Assembly: GCF_004115925.1 (NCBI RefSeq)
Contig: NZ_SDDX01000008.1
Coordinates: 310,001 to 374,000 of the forward strand
Origin: Lelliottia nimipressuralis
GTDB taxonomy: Bacteria; Pseudomonadota; Gammaproteobacteria; Enterobacterales; Enterobacteriaceae
Direction: 5' to 3'
Length of the DNA stretch: 64,000 nt
Below are positions 50,882 to 61,331 of this stretch, piece by piece. The notes under the pieces were generated by a model, which ran no database searches, had not been told where the DNA came from, and saw nothing but the letters and a program-made list of their open reading frames with translations. The stretch's first letter is position 1. Each line of letters begins with the position of its first letter. The position numbers were made by a program, and so were the translations under genes.

Positions 50882-52210
50882 TTATTTCCCGGCACTGGTT
50901 TCGTTAGCTGCCGTTTCTGGCAGAGAATGATTTTTTAGCAATAGCCAGCGGCTTGCTACGCCCTCAAGCCGCTCGTTAATTTCTGTTTCCAGCGCTTGCG
51001 TATTCTGCCCCTGCATCTGGGCATCCTGATATTGCGTCAGCAGGGACTCCAGAGGAGTTTCCTCACCTAGCCCTCGCTCTGCCTGCCAGACCACATTTTT
51101 AATGTAGGAGAGTGTCAGCCCCTCCTTTTCGCGTTTCATCACCAGGTCAGCAAAGGCGCGTAAATCCTGTCGCGTCTGCAGCCAGCCCCGGAGCTGCGGA
51201 CTGTTGCTGGCGCGTGTTTTCACTGTCTCATTCCACCACGCGGTAGCCTTTTGCTGCTGCTGACTCTCCGGCCAGCGGCTACTCGCAGTGCGAGCCATCA
51301 GCATTCCTGTTTCCAGCGGTTGCAGTGAGGATGTCTCTGACTGTTGTTGCAGGCGATGTTGATAGCTATCCAGCATGGGCGAAACCAGCCAAAGTGATGC
51401 GGCTCCTGGCCCGCTGTCCTTAACCTTCGAAAGGATCTGCTGCGACGGATAAAACTGCCACCACCAGAGCGCAGCCACGATCGCTGCGCTACAGGCGATA
51501 CCTGCAATAAACCCTTTAATCGCGCTGCCCGTTTTTTTTGCCGGACTGCGCACCGCCACCGTAATTTCCGGCAGTTCGGGCAGCGGAGGCATCGCGTCTG
51601 TCGAAGCTGACGAGATGCTCTCCGGCGCGTAAACCAAAGTTCTGACCGTGTTCTGCGTCTGGGTTTCAGCAATGCTCTTCGGTTGCGGCTCCAGCCGTTT
51701 ACGCGTGTTCTGCACAAAATAGAGCAGATTCTCAACGCGCGGCTGACGCTTAAGCTCCACCTGCTGGAGTTTGTCGCAGATGAGCTGCAACGCACGTTCC
51801 GCGCGATACAGCAGTGGCAGATCGGCTGGCGCGAAGGACATTTGCTGTCGCAGAATATTGCCGGTGCGAATATTCAGCCAGTCGAGCATTTCGGTACGTG
51901 CTGTACCGCCCTGCGGCCAGAATTTGTCCCACTCGTGGCAAATCATCGCTGCAAGCAGTTCCACGCCCTCACAAAAGCCTGCCAGGCCCTGAGTGCGGGT
52001 TCGCGCCAGGGTGAAGTAGGTCGCCGTATGCAGATCCACACCGTTGGTTTTGAAAATCGACAATGCCAGTGACGCCACCAGCCGCCAGTTCAGCTCCGGC
52101 TGTGACGGATGATTAGCTTTATTAATCTCCTCCCGGATTGCGCTGAACTCAGGCAGATCACGAGGATCGCTGCCGGTAACGATGGTCTGTGTGAGTACGT
52201 CATTATTCAT
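50882..52210 (-). CDS. vasL: VasL-like T6SS protein with ImpA_N domain
   Basis: From the ATG at 52210 (MNNDVLTQTIVTGSDPRDLPEF), with AGGCAGGG before it, this protein has 442 residues. The N-terminal ImpA_N domain covers about 5-150 (DPRDLPEFSAIREEI ... LLAAMICHEWDKFWPQGG). A single transmembrane helix lies near 235-255 (IAGIACSAAIVAALWWW), and a helical VasL-type C-terminus follows. It is related to TssA but separate from it. In other systems TssA relatives cap or stop the sheath at the far membrane. It lies between tssM and hcp, as VCA0121 follows tssM in V. cholerae. Confidence 0.85.
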   Translation of the reverse strand: MNNDVLTQTIVTGSDPRDLPEFSAIREEINKANHPSQPELNWRLVASLALSIFKTNGVDLHTATYFTLARTRTQGLAGFCEGVELLAAMICHEWDKFWPQGGTARTEMLDWLNIRTGNILRQQMSFAPADLPLLYRAERALQLICDKLQQVELKRQPRVENLLYFVQNTRKRLEPQPKSIAETQTQNTVRTLVYAPESISSASTDAMPPLPELPEITVAVRSPAKKTGSAIKGFIAGIACSAAIVAALWWWQFYPSQQILSKVKDSGPGAASLWLVSPMLDSYQHRLQQQSETSSLQPLETGMLMARTASSRWPESQQQQKATAWWNETVKTRASNSPQLRGWLQTRQDLRAFADLVMKREKEGLTLSYIKNVVWQAERGLGEETPLESLLTQYQDAQMQGQNTQALETEINERLEGVASRWLLLKNHSLPETAANETSAGK

Positions 52211-52220
52211 CCCTGCCTCC

Positions 52221-55200
52221 TTAGTACAGCGTGTCCGGCAACTCGAACTGACTGAACAACCCGCCTGCGAATGGATTGTCTTCCGTATCCGTGTGTACGC
52301 GGTAAACCATCGCCCCGCCGTCCACGGTAAAGCGCACGCTGAACGTACCGTCCTGCACACCCGTTAGCTGCCCCGCCCCGAACAGGCGGAACTGAGCCCA
52401 CGGCCCGCTGAAGCTGATGCTGCGAGGGGAATTGCCGCTTGTGCCGATAAGCGTCAGTTTGCTTTCATTGCCTTCACGCATATTGTTCGGCCACACCAGA
52501 TGCGCGGTGTAATTGCGCCCCTGGCTGTAATCCACTAACTGGCCATCGAGATTCAGCACGCTGCGGCGTTTGTTGCCGGATAATGACACGGTCTCTACCG
52601 CAAATTGCGCACCTAAGCCGTTCTGTTTGCTGAAGAAAATATCGCGAATTTTTTGTGCTGCTTGCAGTTGCTGGCGGATATCCTCACGGATGATCACCGC
52701 ACTGTCACCGTCTTCCAGGCTGAGGTCGTTTTCCATAAACAGACGCAGATTCTGCTGATAAAACGCGTCCAGCACGCCATCCGGTTTAAAGAAACGTTCA
52801 AAGGCATCCAGTGAGGCGTCCTGCTGCGCACCCGGATTGAACGGATAGTTGTTCGCCAGCTGTTCGTTGAAGGGTTTCACTACGGTGTCGCGCCAGTCCA
52901 CTTCCATGTAGTGAACGGCTTCCACCATCACCACATGCCAGGCCTGGTCAGCGAGTTTACCCACCCAGCGGTTAAGCGGCGCGGGCAGCGTTTTAGCCAT
53001 CTGACGGGTGGCAAAAATCGGGTCGCTGCTGTTCTGATCCAGCCGAAGCTGTACCGCTTTAAGCGCCGATTTTCCGGGGACCGGCGCATTCTGGATTGCC
53101 AGCAGATAACGATGCAGTTCCGTTAATTGCTGATAGACCGCCTGCATCGTGCTTTCTTTCTCTTTCTGCACCGCCAGCGCGCTGTTTTCCGGCGCGAATT
53201 CATGCCCGAGACGGGTCAGCAGACGGTAATCCGGCTCAGCCAGCGCCTCTTCCCGCTCTTTATCGGAGAGCTTTTCTGAGAGGACTGCGGGTTGGGTATT
53301 GTCGCGCAGAGCCGTCAACGCCCTCTGGAGGGGCTGATCGCCACTGATCACCTGCTCCAGCGCCCCCGTCAGCTGCGCAATAGATTCATAATCGCGGACA
53401 TTGAGATTATCCATTCCAACCCGCCAGGTGGCGGTGTAATCGCTGAGATATTGTTCCGTAAGCTGACGCTGGATTTCTGTCCGGTCAGCCTGGCTGTACT
53501 TAACGCTGCGGGTGAGGTTCAAAACCCAGCTATCCATCGCCGTGAGTTCCACAAGTTCGTCGCGCTGTTTCACAAAGTAACTCTGCAAACCGTAGCGGGT
53601 GAGGAACTGCGGAACAATCAGCTTGTTATCGTCAGCCGAGGTAAACACCCGCTCAAAGCTTGGCCCAACCTGATCGCGCAGGTTTAAATCTGCAGGCAAT
53701 ACGCCCAGCGCACGCGTTTTCAGGCTTTGATAAACGCGCTGGTATACCGGAAGTTTGCTGAGTTCTTTTTGCGCACCAGCAACAGAACTGCCATAGGGCG
53801 CCCATCGACTGATAGCATCGCTATCACCCTTCTCCCGCTCTGCATGCCAGTCGGTATGCGCCAGCGCATAGTCGAGATGGGACATTAGCTGCACCTGGAT
53901 ATCGCGCTGACCGTGGAATTTTTCACTCCAGCGCTTCGCCATATATTGCTTCACCACTTCATTGCTGCGCCCGCTTTTGTCTTCCAGCATGCGGATCACA
54001 CGCAGAATAGCGAGTTTCTCCTCGCTTTCGGGTGGCGCCGAATTCATCTCTTTGACCAGACCGTTTAGCAGAGAAGGCAGATAGCGCTGCTCAAGCAATT
54101 GCAGATAGGTCTGCTCCACATAGGGACCAATACGTCTGCCCTGATACAGACCCAGATCCGCCAGACGGCTGCGGTCGCCCCAGTCGCCGTAGGCCAGGGT
54201 GGCATCGCGTACAGGATTAAGCAGAGGCAATTGCAGATTGCCATACTCATCCATCCCCTGCGGAGGTTGCACGGCCATAAAGGCTTTCGCCTGCTTCAGC
54301 ACCTGAATACCTGAGGCGTAGTTGGCATTGTAATAGTGATGCCAGCCGGTTATCAGCAGTATCACTCCCGCACCGCCTGCGACAGAGAAAATCGTCAGGC
54401 GACGGCGAGCGTTGATAAGCCAGGCATGGCTTTCGCCCGCCAGGTTTGGCTCCGCCAGCAGCACCTGCGGGAACAAATTACGGGTAAAATAGGGGGCTGT
54501 ATCCACCAGCGGCCAGGCGCTGAGTGGGCTACTCCCAAGCCCGTATTGACGGGCTGCGGACTGCATAAAGATGTCATCCATCTGGCCACGCTGTAGTGAC
54601 GACGTGAGATAGACACCGCGCAGCATAACGTCCATGTTTTCGCCGTCCAGCAAGCCGTCAAGCAGTGCAACAAGAGGAGCCAGGCTCCCTTGCATCTGAC
54701 GAGCAAAACTGAAAAGGGAGCTGCGGTCATGGCTCTGCGCCAGCATGAGATCTGGCAGAGCATGATTAATCAGATCGCCCCATACCTTCCAGAAGTTGTC
54801 CAGTTCGGCACGCCAGTCGTCACTCTCATGGGCGCCACGAGTAAACGTCACCCCAAGGATGCTGTCGCGGCCCTGCTTATCCAGAGACTGAAATAGCGCT
54901 GCAAATCCATGTAACAAATCGAGCCGGGTGAGGACAACATACACCGGCAGTTGGCAATGAAGGTGCTGGCGCACATCCTGTAAACGGCTGCGCAACATCT
55001 GTAAGAGGTATTCACGGCGGCGCTTATCAGCCGTCAGGAGATCGAGAAAATCGAGAGTCAGAATGAGGCCGTTGAGGGGCTGACGGGCGCGTTTCTGAAC
55101 CAGCCAGTCAAGCATAAGCTCCCATAAACGGCGGTGCAGCACATCCGCCTCAGGCTGCTCACAGAGTGAACCGCTGACGTCGAAAATGACCGCCTGTTTT

Positions 55201-55742
55201 CCGACGTGAGGCGTGAGATACAGCCGCTGTTCGACGCCGCGTGCGGTTTCTGGAGTATAAATAATATCTGAGGCAAAGCCTTCGCGAATCAGCGCGGTTT
55301 TGCCACTTCCTGCAGGACCGATAACCATATACCACGGCAGTTGCCAGAGATATCGACGGCTGTCGAGATGGCGTTGCAGGCGCAGTAGCCAGCGATCGAG
55401 GTAGCGCTGCTGGGCATTCAGCTCCACGCTTATCGGATCCTGAGTTTCCTCACGCTGCTGCTTCTGCTGTCGCTCAAGCTGTTGCAGACGTTTCATCACC
55501 CTGACGGTGAGCCATGCTAGCGCGATAAATCCCCATACGGCTGTCGCCAGCCAACGGCGCGTCAGCGGCTGCAGCCAGTGCTCTTCGTAGAGTGTCCATG
55601 TCGGGCCTTTCCACCAGATCCATACCAGCAGAAAAATCCACGCCAGCACCAGTAACCAGAAGGCGGAAACCTTAAAGCGGGGCATGGCCGGTCTGAGGGC
55701 AGATTTCAGCCCGCTGAAGAGTCGGGGTGTTGGTAATCTCAC
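52221..55742 (-). CDS. tssM: T6SS membrane-complex protein TssM (IcmF)
   Basis: TssM spans the envelope and, with TssL and TssJ, forms the trans-envelope channel. It has 1173 residues. Two TM helices lie near 27-45 and 66-82, a cytoplasmic domain with Walker A GPAGSGKT at 142-149 follows, and a third TM near 430-450 (FSVAGGAGVILLITGW) leads to the large periplasmic part. The C-terminal beta-rich region is the expected TssJ-binding end. The Walker motif is intact, so it is an NTP-binding type. The vasL-like gene begins 10 bp later. Confidence 0.96.
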   Translation of the reverse strand: MRLPTPRLFSGLKSALRPAMPRFKVSAFWLLVLAWIFLLVWIWWKGPTWTLYEEHWLQPLTRRWLATAVWGFIALAWLTVRVMKRLQQLERQQKQQREETQDPISVELNAQQRYLDRWLLRLQRHLDSRRYLWQLPWYMVIGPAGSGKTALIREGFASDIIYTPETARGVEQRLYLTPHVGKQAVIFDVSGSLCEQPEADVLHRRLWELMLDWLVQKRARQPLNGLILTLDFLDLLTADKRRREYLLQMLRSRLQDVRQHLHCQLPVYVVLTRLDLLHGFAALFQSLDKQGRDSILGVTFTRGAHESDDWRAELDNFWKVWGDLINHALPDLMLAQSHDRSSLFSFARQMQGSLAPLVALLDGLLDGENMDVMLRGVYLTSSLQRGQMDDIFMQSAARQYGLGSSPLSAWPLVDTAPYFTRNLFPQVLLAEPNLAGESHAWLINARRRLTIFSVAGGAGVILLITGWHHYYNANYASGIQVLKQAKAFMAVQPPQGMDEYGNLQLPLLNPVRDATLAYGDWGDRSRLADLGLYQGRRIGPYVEQTYLQLLEQRYLPSLLNGLVKEMNSAPPESEEKLAILRVIRMLEDKSGRSNEVVKQYMAKRWSEKFHGQRDIQVQLMSHLDYALAHTDWHAEREKGDSDAISRWAPYGSSVAGAQKELSKLPVYQRVYQSLKTRALGVLPADLNLRDQVGPSFERVFTSADDNKLIVPQFLTRYGLQSYFVKQRDELVELTAMDSWVLNLTRSVKYSQADRTEIQRQLTEQYLSDYTATWRVGMDNLNVRDYESIAQLTGALEQVISGDQPLQRALTALRDNTQPAVLSEKLSDKEREEALAEPDYRLLTRLGHEFAPENSALAVQKEKESTMQAVYQQLTELHRYLLAIQNAPVPGKSALKAVQLRLDQNSSDPIFATRQMAKTLPAPLNRWVGKLADQAWHVVMVEAVHYMEVDWRDTVVKPFNEQLANNYPFNPGAQQDASLDAFERFFKPDGVLDAFYQQNLRLFMENDLSLEDGDSAVIIREDIRQQLQAAQKIRDIFFSKQNGLGAQFAVETVSLSGNKRRSVLNLDGQLVDYSQGRNYTAHLVWPNNMREGNESKLTLIGTSGNSPRSISFSGPWAQFRLFGAGQLTGVQDGTFSVRFTVDGGAMVYRVHTDTEDNPFAGGLFSQFELPDTLY

Positions 55743-55760
55743 AAAAGCTCCTGTTTATTC

Positions 55761-57170
55761 TTACTTTTCTGCCATGAATTTATGTTCAAGCTGCTCCAGC
55801 AGGGAGGGTTCCCAGTCTGTAAGCAGCATTTGTGAGCCCGCGCTGAACAGCATCCGATACTGTTGCTGCGCGAGTTTGCCCATCCCGGCCTCTTCCATTA
55901 ACTGTGCTCCAGAGTACTGACGGTAGAACTGTTCGCGAGGCGATCCTTCGGGCAGCGAATCCAGATACTGCAGTGCCGCTTCCAGTCCCTGATCGGCAAA
56001 CAAGGTCCGGGCGGCCTGAAGCTCCTCGCCGTTTTCTGAGACATACGCGCTCTGGCTGGCAGAAGCAGGAACCAGCCACTGCTTCGTCTGTTCGCTCATA
56101 AAGGGCGTGCGGTCGTTAAACAGCAGCGCCGAAAGCGAAGGAAGACGCGCAACAAAACGGGTAACTTCGTCGAGGATGGCTTCTGCCACTGCGAGATATC
56201 CGAGGCGCAGTGCAATCTGCGCGGAGAGGTAATGGCCATCCAGCCAGTACGGCGCCAGTAATATGCTTTTCTCGACCTGCAACCAGAGCGCTAAATCTGC
56301 GTTGCCAAAACGGGTCTGATAATCGGCAACCCTGTCCGCCGGAATGGCCGCCAGCGGTGTTCGACCGTCACTTTCGGCCTGCGGCGTAGCCGTAATGGTT
56401 TGCCAGATCGCGTGACGTCGCAGACGATAGCCGTGCGGTGAGTCCGGCTGACGTTCACAGAGAATATCGGCCACCTCCAGCAGCGTGCTGCGCCAGGCGT
56501 TATCGTCATGGCTATTGATGGTGACCCGCGGTGCCGGAGAGATCGCAGGAGTGCTGACCGGAGCGGTATCGGGCGAAGCGGCGTGGGGCGCGTTCGATGC
56601 AGCGCGTGCGGATGTATCCGCAGCAGCGTCGCGACACTCGCGCTGGTAGAGGGCAAAGAGTTCATCCGTTGCCTGCGCCAGTTCAGGCGCATGCTGTGTC
56701 TGCCAGCACTGCGCCAGTTTTGCCAGCTCGCCCAGAAGTTCGTCACGCTGTTCGGTGGTTGCACGGCCAGCAAAGCCTGCGACGCCCGCGTCAAAACGTT
56801 TTATGACCTGCCCGGCAAAGCGCTTTTTATGCGCCATATTTTGCGGTGCCGCCACGGCCCAAAAGTGCTCGGCATAGAGAGCCAACAGGCGCATCGCCAG
56901 CAGCGGATCGCCCGCATGCTGAAGGGTTCTGAGCAGGTGCGCCAGTAGGCGGAAATCTTTGCTTTCGCATGCCAGCAACACCAGCCCCCGACGCTGAATT
57001 TCCGGGATATCCAGCTGGCTATGAGCCAGCGAGCCGAGTTTAACGATCTCACCCTCGATAAACTCCCACTCCGGGTTATCGTCTTTCAGGCTCTCACTCA
57101 GCTTGTCTCCCGGCAGATTTTCCAGCAGATGCGAAATCCAGGTCTGTGGATTATTCAGGTCTAAAGGCAT
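55761..57170 (-). CDS. tssA: T6SS protein TssA (VasJ type)
   Basis: TssA helps start and guide assembly of tube and sheath. From the ATG at 57170 (MPLDLNNPQTWISHLLENLPG), overlapping the vasI stop by one base, it has 469 residues. An ImpA_N domain lies at about 10-130, then a Pro/Ala-rich linker (about 180-215), then a VasJ-type C-terminal domain ending PSLLEQLEHKFMAEK. The start at 57194 lies inside vasI and is unlikely. Confidence 0.92.
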   Translation of the reverse strand: MPLDLNNPQTWISHLLENLPGDKLSESLKDDNPEWEFIEGEIVKLGSLAHSQLDIPEIQRRGLVLLACESKDFRLLAHLLRTLQHAGDPLLAMRLLALYAEHFWAVAAPQNMAHKKRFAGQVIKRFDAGVAGFAGRATTEQRDELLGELAKLAQCWQTQHAPELAQATDELFALYQRECRDAAADTSARAASNAPHAASPDTAPVSTPAISPAPRVTINSHDDNAWRSTLLEVADILCERQPDSPHGYRLRRHAIWQTITATPQAESDGRTPLAAIPADRVADYQTRFGNADLALWLQVEKSILLAPYWLDGHYLSAQIALRLGYLAVAEAILDEVTRFVARLPSLSALLFNDRTPFMSEQTKQWLVPASASQSAYVSENGEELQAARTLFADQGLEAALQYLDSLPEGSPREQFYRQYSGAQLMEEAGMGKLAQQQYRMLFSAGSQMLLTDWEPSLLEQLEHKFMAEK

Positions 57171-57868
57171 TAATAATCTCCCGCCCAATGGCACGCATCA
57201 CGCAGTGGTGCGATGGCCTGTGCCAGCCCGTTAATGTCAAAGGTCAGCTTGCCGGCGGGGCTCCCCGCCCCCGTATCCAGGGTCAGTGTTTTGGCGCTAA
57301 ACAGCTGTTTGATTTCACCAATCCCGGACAGCCCCCGACTGGCTTCCAGCAACACGCCGTTCTCACGGACAAACCAGTGGCTGTTGAACGTCCTGCCATC
57401 AGCATTCAGGGTGACCGCGATGTCATGAACATCCAGCGAATGCATCAAAGCCACCTGCATCCGGGTGATGTTATCCATGCAACTGAACATCAGTACCGGA
57501 CGCGGCGGAACGCTGCCGATAGCCGGGGTCGTGATAACAACGGTTGGATGCTCGCCCGGCGTTTGCACAACCAGCAATGAAGTGGTGTTACCGTCGCGGT
57601 GTTTTTCCTGCTCCGTGGCGAGCGTCCAGGCTTCTCCCTGATAGCGCGCTTTAACCAATGCCCCCTCAAAGCCTCCCGGCGAGACGGGCGCGAGCAGATT
57701 GTCGTAACAGTCAAGACGCTCCAGAGCTGCCGTTTGTTGACGGCAGGACTGCATCGCCTGCAGGGTTACCTGAGCATCAGACATGGGCACCGTTTCCGCA
57801 TGTGCAAATCCCGCACAGCTTGCCACCAGCAGAGCCGCAATCAGCCAGGGAAGGCGTGGCTGGCTCAT
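57170..57868 (-). CDS. vasI: T6SS-associated protein VasI/TagO
   Basis: This is a 232-residue secreted accessory protein of the VasI (TagO) family. A signal peptide (PWLIAALLVASCAGFAHA) is followed by a short Cys-containing region (SCRQQTAALERLDCYDN) typical of the family, then beta-rich sequence with VLMFSCMDNITRM and WFVRENGVLLEASRGLSGIGEI. The exact role is not established. Its start overlaps the clpV stop as ATGA. Confidence 0.9.
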   Translation of the reverse strand: MSQPRLPWLIAALLVASCAGFAHAETVPMSDAQVTLQAMQSCRQQTAALERLDCYDNLLAPVSPGGFEGALVKARYQGEAWTLATEQEKHRDGNTTSLLVVQTPGEHPTVVITTPAIGSVPPRPVLMFSCMDNITRMQVALMHSLDVHDIAVTLNADGRTFNSHWFVRENGVLLEASRGLSGIGEIKQLFSAKTLTLDTGAGSPAGKLTFDINGLAQAIAPLRDACHWAGDY

Positions 57869-60512
57869 ATAACGACACCATCCTCAGGCAGGGTAGATAC
57901 GGGATCGCTGTCGCACGGTGCATCTTCCACACAGGTGGTAAACGCGCCATTCTCAGCCGACAGTCGGATCAGGGAGATCGCGGTGTTGGCCGCCATTTTC
58001 TGTAGCAGCAGCAGCGACAGCGGCGGCAGCAACTCGCCGTCGATCACGGATTCGAGCATTCTGGCGCCATTCTCGGCGCGGGTGACGCGCTGCATAATTT
58101 CATCGGTCACCTCCGGTTCAATACTCACCTCAGCACCAAAGCGGCTACGCAGCACGCTGTCCAGTCGTGCAAGCTTTCCGGCGATAATCGTGGTAAGCGT
58201 CTCGTGGGTCAGCGGCAGATAGGGCACCACTTCCATGCGTGCAAGCAGGGCGGGTTTGAAGAAATCTGCCAGCACTGGATATAACGCGTCCTGCATCAAC
58301 GCCGGGTTATCAGCATGTTCGACAATCACCTGATAACCGAGGTTGGAGGTGAGGAAAAATACAATGTTCTTGCAGTCAATCAGACGGCCTTCACCGTCCG
58401 CCATTTCGCCCTTATCGAACGCCTGATAGAACAGATTCAGCACGTCCGGGTGAGCTTTTTCGACCTCGTCCAGGAGCACGACCGAGTAGGGTTTCTGACG
58501 AATGGCTTCGGTCAGCACGCCCCCTTCTCCGTAGCCCACGTAGCCAGGAGGCGAGCCGATCAGCCTTGAAACCGTGTGCTTTTCCTGGAACTCAGACATA
58601 TTGATGGTCGTGAGATACTGACGTCCGCCGTAGAGTAGCTCCGTCAGTTGCAGCACGGTTTCGGTTTTGCCTACACCGCTCGGACCGGCTAACAGGAACG
58701 CCCCCTGCGGCCGCCCGGGACGGCGCAGGTCAGCACGGGCGGTCAGCAGATGTTTATGCAAACTGGCAATCGCCAGCTGCTGGCCTTTTATGCTTTCGCC
58801 CAGCCAGAGCGGAAGATCGGTAATCACCGACATCTCGCTCTGCGACAGCCGGTTAAGCGGCACGCCGGTCCATTCGGCAATCACCGCTGCAATCTGCTTT
58901 TTATCGACGTGGGGCGAAACCAGTAGCTGATCGTTATGCAAGGCGTCCAGCTCTGCCGTTAGCCGTTTCAGGCGCTCGGCGTGAGACGGCGTTTTCTCCT
59001 CGGTAGTGAGTAATTGCTGACGCAGGGCAATAATCTCCTGCACCAGCGTCTGCTGCTGGTGCCAGGCGTCCTCCAGCGTTCGCAACGCCTGCTGCGCATT
59101 CTCATACTGCGCTTGCACCTCATCTCGGCGCGCGTCTCGGTGCGTAGCCCGATACGGATTTCGCGTTCAAGCTGGCGGATTTCCGCCTCGCACTGATGGC
59201 ATAATGTCGTCAGGGCAGAAATTTTTTTCGGCGGCGAAGAGCGATTAATCGCCACCCTTGCACAGGCGGTATCCAGCACATCAATAGCTTTGTCAGGTAA
59301 CTGACGCCCGGAAAGATAGCGCTCGCTTAACGTCGCGGCCGCCTGAAGTGCCTCATCATCGATCAGCACACCATGCGATTGTTCATATACCGCCGACAGA
59401 CCGCGGAGAATGATCGTGGCTTCGGCAGCATTCGGCTCACTGACCTTCACCAGCTGAAAACGACGCGACAGTGCAGCGTCCTTCTCAAAATACTTTTTGT
59501 ATTCGCCCCAGGTCGTTGCGGCGATAGTTTTCAGCTCACCACGCGCCAGTGCCGGTTTGAGAAGATTAGAAATATCCAGCCCGCCCTGCTGGTTGCCGGC
59601 ACCTATCAGCGTATGCGCTTCATCAATAAACAGAATGACTGGAATGGGGGATGAAATGACTTCAGCCATCAACCCTTTGAAGCGTTTTTCAAACTCACCT
59701 TTGACGGATGCTCCAGCCTGCAATGCCCCAAGATCCAGGTTCATGATGCGGGTATTTTTGAGTTTATCCGGCACCTGGCCTGCAACAATGCGCAGAGCCA
59801 GCCCTTCGATTAACGCGCTTTTACCCACACCGGCCTCACCCACCACGACAGGGTTGTTCTTGCGGCGACGGCTAAGAATATCGATCATCAGATCGATTTC
59901 GTGATCGCGGCACAGCACCGGATCAAGCCGCCCCTGACGGGCGTCCTCGGTCATGTTCCTGGCATAACGCGCAAGCAAGCTATCGCTGGCATCCGTCGCC
60001 ACGCTGACGTTTTTTCCGTCGTCATCCTGTATCACGGTTTCAGCAGACTCACGCGTCCACTGCGAAAAATCCTGCTGCAAGCGATCGCGGTTAATACCGG
60101 TCAGTTGCCGGGCAGCCGCGGGAGGGACGTAACGTAGCGGCGAGTGCAGAAGCGCCAGCAGCAGCACGCCGCCCCGTAATTCGCTCATCTGCATTTCCGT
60201 TGAAGCCAGCAGCCAGGCCTCTTTTAACCACTCCACAAGCATGGGGGAGAAGGCCGGATAGCTGTCTGCAGAGCGCACGGTGGCATAATTTTCGACCGTT
60301 AACGCCTGACGCAGTGTCACCACATCAAGATCGGCTTGTTCCGCAATCATCCGCAGATCGCTGCGAACAGACGACAGCATTTGCAGGAGCACATGTGCCA
60401 CGGTGATTTCCGCCGCCTGCTGGGTCATACACTCTGCCGCAGCGGCCTCCAGCGCCTGTCGGGAAAACAGATTCAGCCGCTTTACCAGCACGGGAAGATC
60501 AATCTGGATCAT
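57865..60512 (-). pseudogene. clpV: T6SS ATPase ClpV (TssH), frameshifted
   Basis: ClpV is the AAA+ ATPase that dissolves the contracted sheath. The N-terminal frame (from 60512) has the Clp-N repeats, Walker A GEAGVGKSA, Walker B ILFIDEAHT, and runs properly to GLRTETR. The C-terminal frame resumes at about DEVQAQYENAQQAL and carries the second AAA module with GPSGVGKTE and VVLLDEVEKAH to the stop at 57865. The 2648-base span is not a multiple of three; the frame changes near 59121-59137, in the coiled middle domain beside a GCGCGC run. One missing base or two extra bases explain it. Either the gene is broken or the sequence has an error. Confidence 0.9.
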
Positions 60513-60520
60513 AGACGTCC

Positions 60521-61327
60521 TTATCGCAGTAATTTATTTAACTGATGCAAAATGTCCTGCGTCTGACTGTCGAGGCGCAGTAAATAGAAGAGATAAAACA
60601 GTGCCAGCACGGCAATCCCGCCGAACAACACCTGTTTAATGGTCAAGCGCTTCATGAGCTGATAGCGCCCTCCCCGCGTTTTTTTGTCTTGATGCAGCAG
60701 TGGGAAAGCCGCGTCGCCGCGAAGTTTATGAAGGACGTGATACAGACGGCGGTATATCTGTTCAAATTCGCCCTGATTCTGTACAGCAACCTTGTAGCGC
60801 CCACGGAAACCCAGTGAGAAACAGAGGTACAAAAATTCGAGTAAATCCTGGTAGCGTTTGGGTTCGCGAATCAGGCGTTCGAGCAGGATAAACACCTTCT
60901 CGCCGCCCCAGGCTTCATTATGGAAATGCACCAGCAGGGACTGCTTTATCCACTCGTTCTTGTTCGACCAGCCATTGCCAAGCGCCGCCTCGTCAATAAA
61001 TGTGCAGAGCACATAGCGAAACGAGACAATCACGCCTGGCTCGTAGCCCTGCTCTTGCAGCAATTGCTCCACCGCCTGAACGTCCGTCACAACCCTGGAA
61101 AAGAGGTGTTCAGGCATCGACTGGCTGTTCATCCCCGCCACGCGCATCACCATTCCCAGCAACGGGGTGGCCGCATCGATCATCGGGTTGAGGCTGTTAC
61201 CACGCAGGGCGAGCCGGTACTGGCGATGGGACGTTTCCCCGCCAGCCTCATACGAAATCGCATTGCCCATTTCCTCGGGGTAGACCGAGTTATTGCTGCC
61301 GGAATAAAAGTCAGGCTGTTCGCTCAT
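60521..61327 (-). CDS. tssL: T6SS protein TssL (DotU)
   Basis: TssL is an inner-membrane anchor of the T6SS membrane complex. It has 268 residues: a cytoplasmic DotU domain from about 40-210 with NPMIDAATPLLGMVM and FRYVLCTFIDEAALGNGW, and a single C-terminal TM helix near 230-248 (VLFGGIAVLALFYLFYLL). No peptidoglycan-binding OmpA domain is fused. It lies 4 bp after tssK and 8 bp before clpV. Confidence 0.95.
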   Translation of the reverse strand: MSEQPDFYSGSNNSVYPEEMGNAISYEAGGETSHRQYRLALRGNSLNPMIDAATPLLGMVMRVAGMNSQSMPEHLFSRVVTDVQAVEQLLQEQGYEPGVIVSFRYVLCTFIDEAALGNGWSNKNEWIKQSLLVHFHNEAWGGEKVFILLERLIREPKRYQDLLEFLYLCFSLGFRGRYKVAVQNQGEFEQIYRRLYHVLHKLRGDAAFPLLHQDKKTRGGRYQLMKRLTIKQVLFGGIAVLALFYLFYLLRLDSQTQDILHQLNKLLR

Positions 61328-61331
61328 CGTC

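Noticed and set aside
58968..59118. Programmed frameshift in clpV as the main explanation
   Set aside because: No slippery heptamer with downstream structure is evident, and ClpV is not known to need frameshifting. A mutation or a sequence error is more likely.
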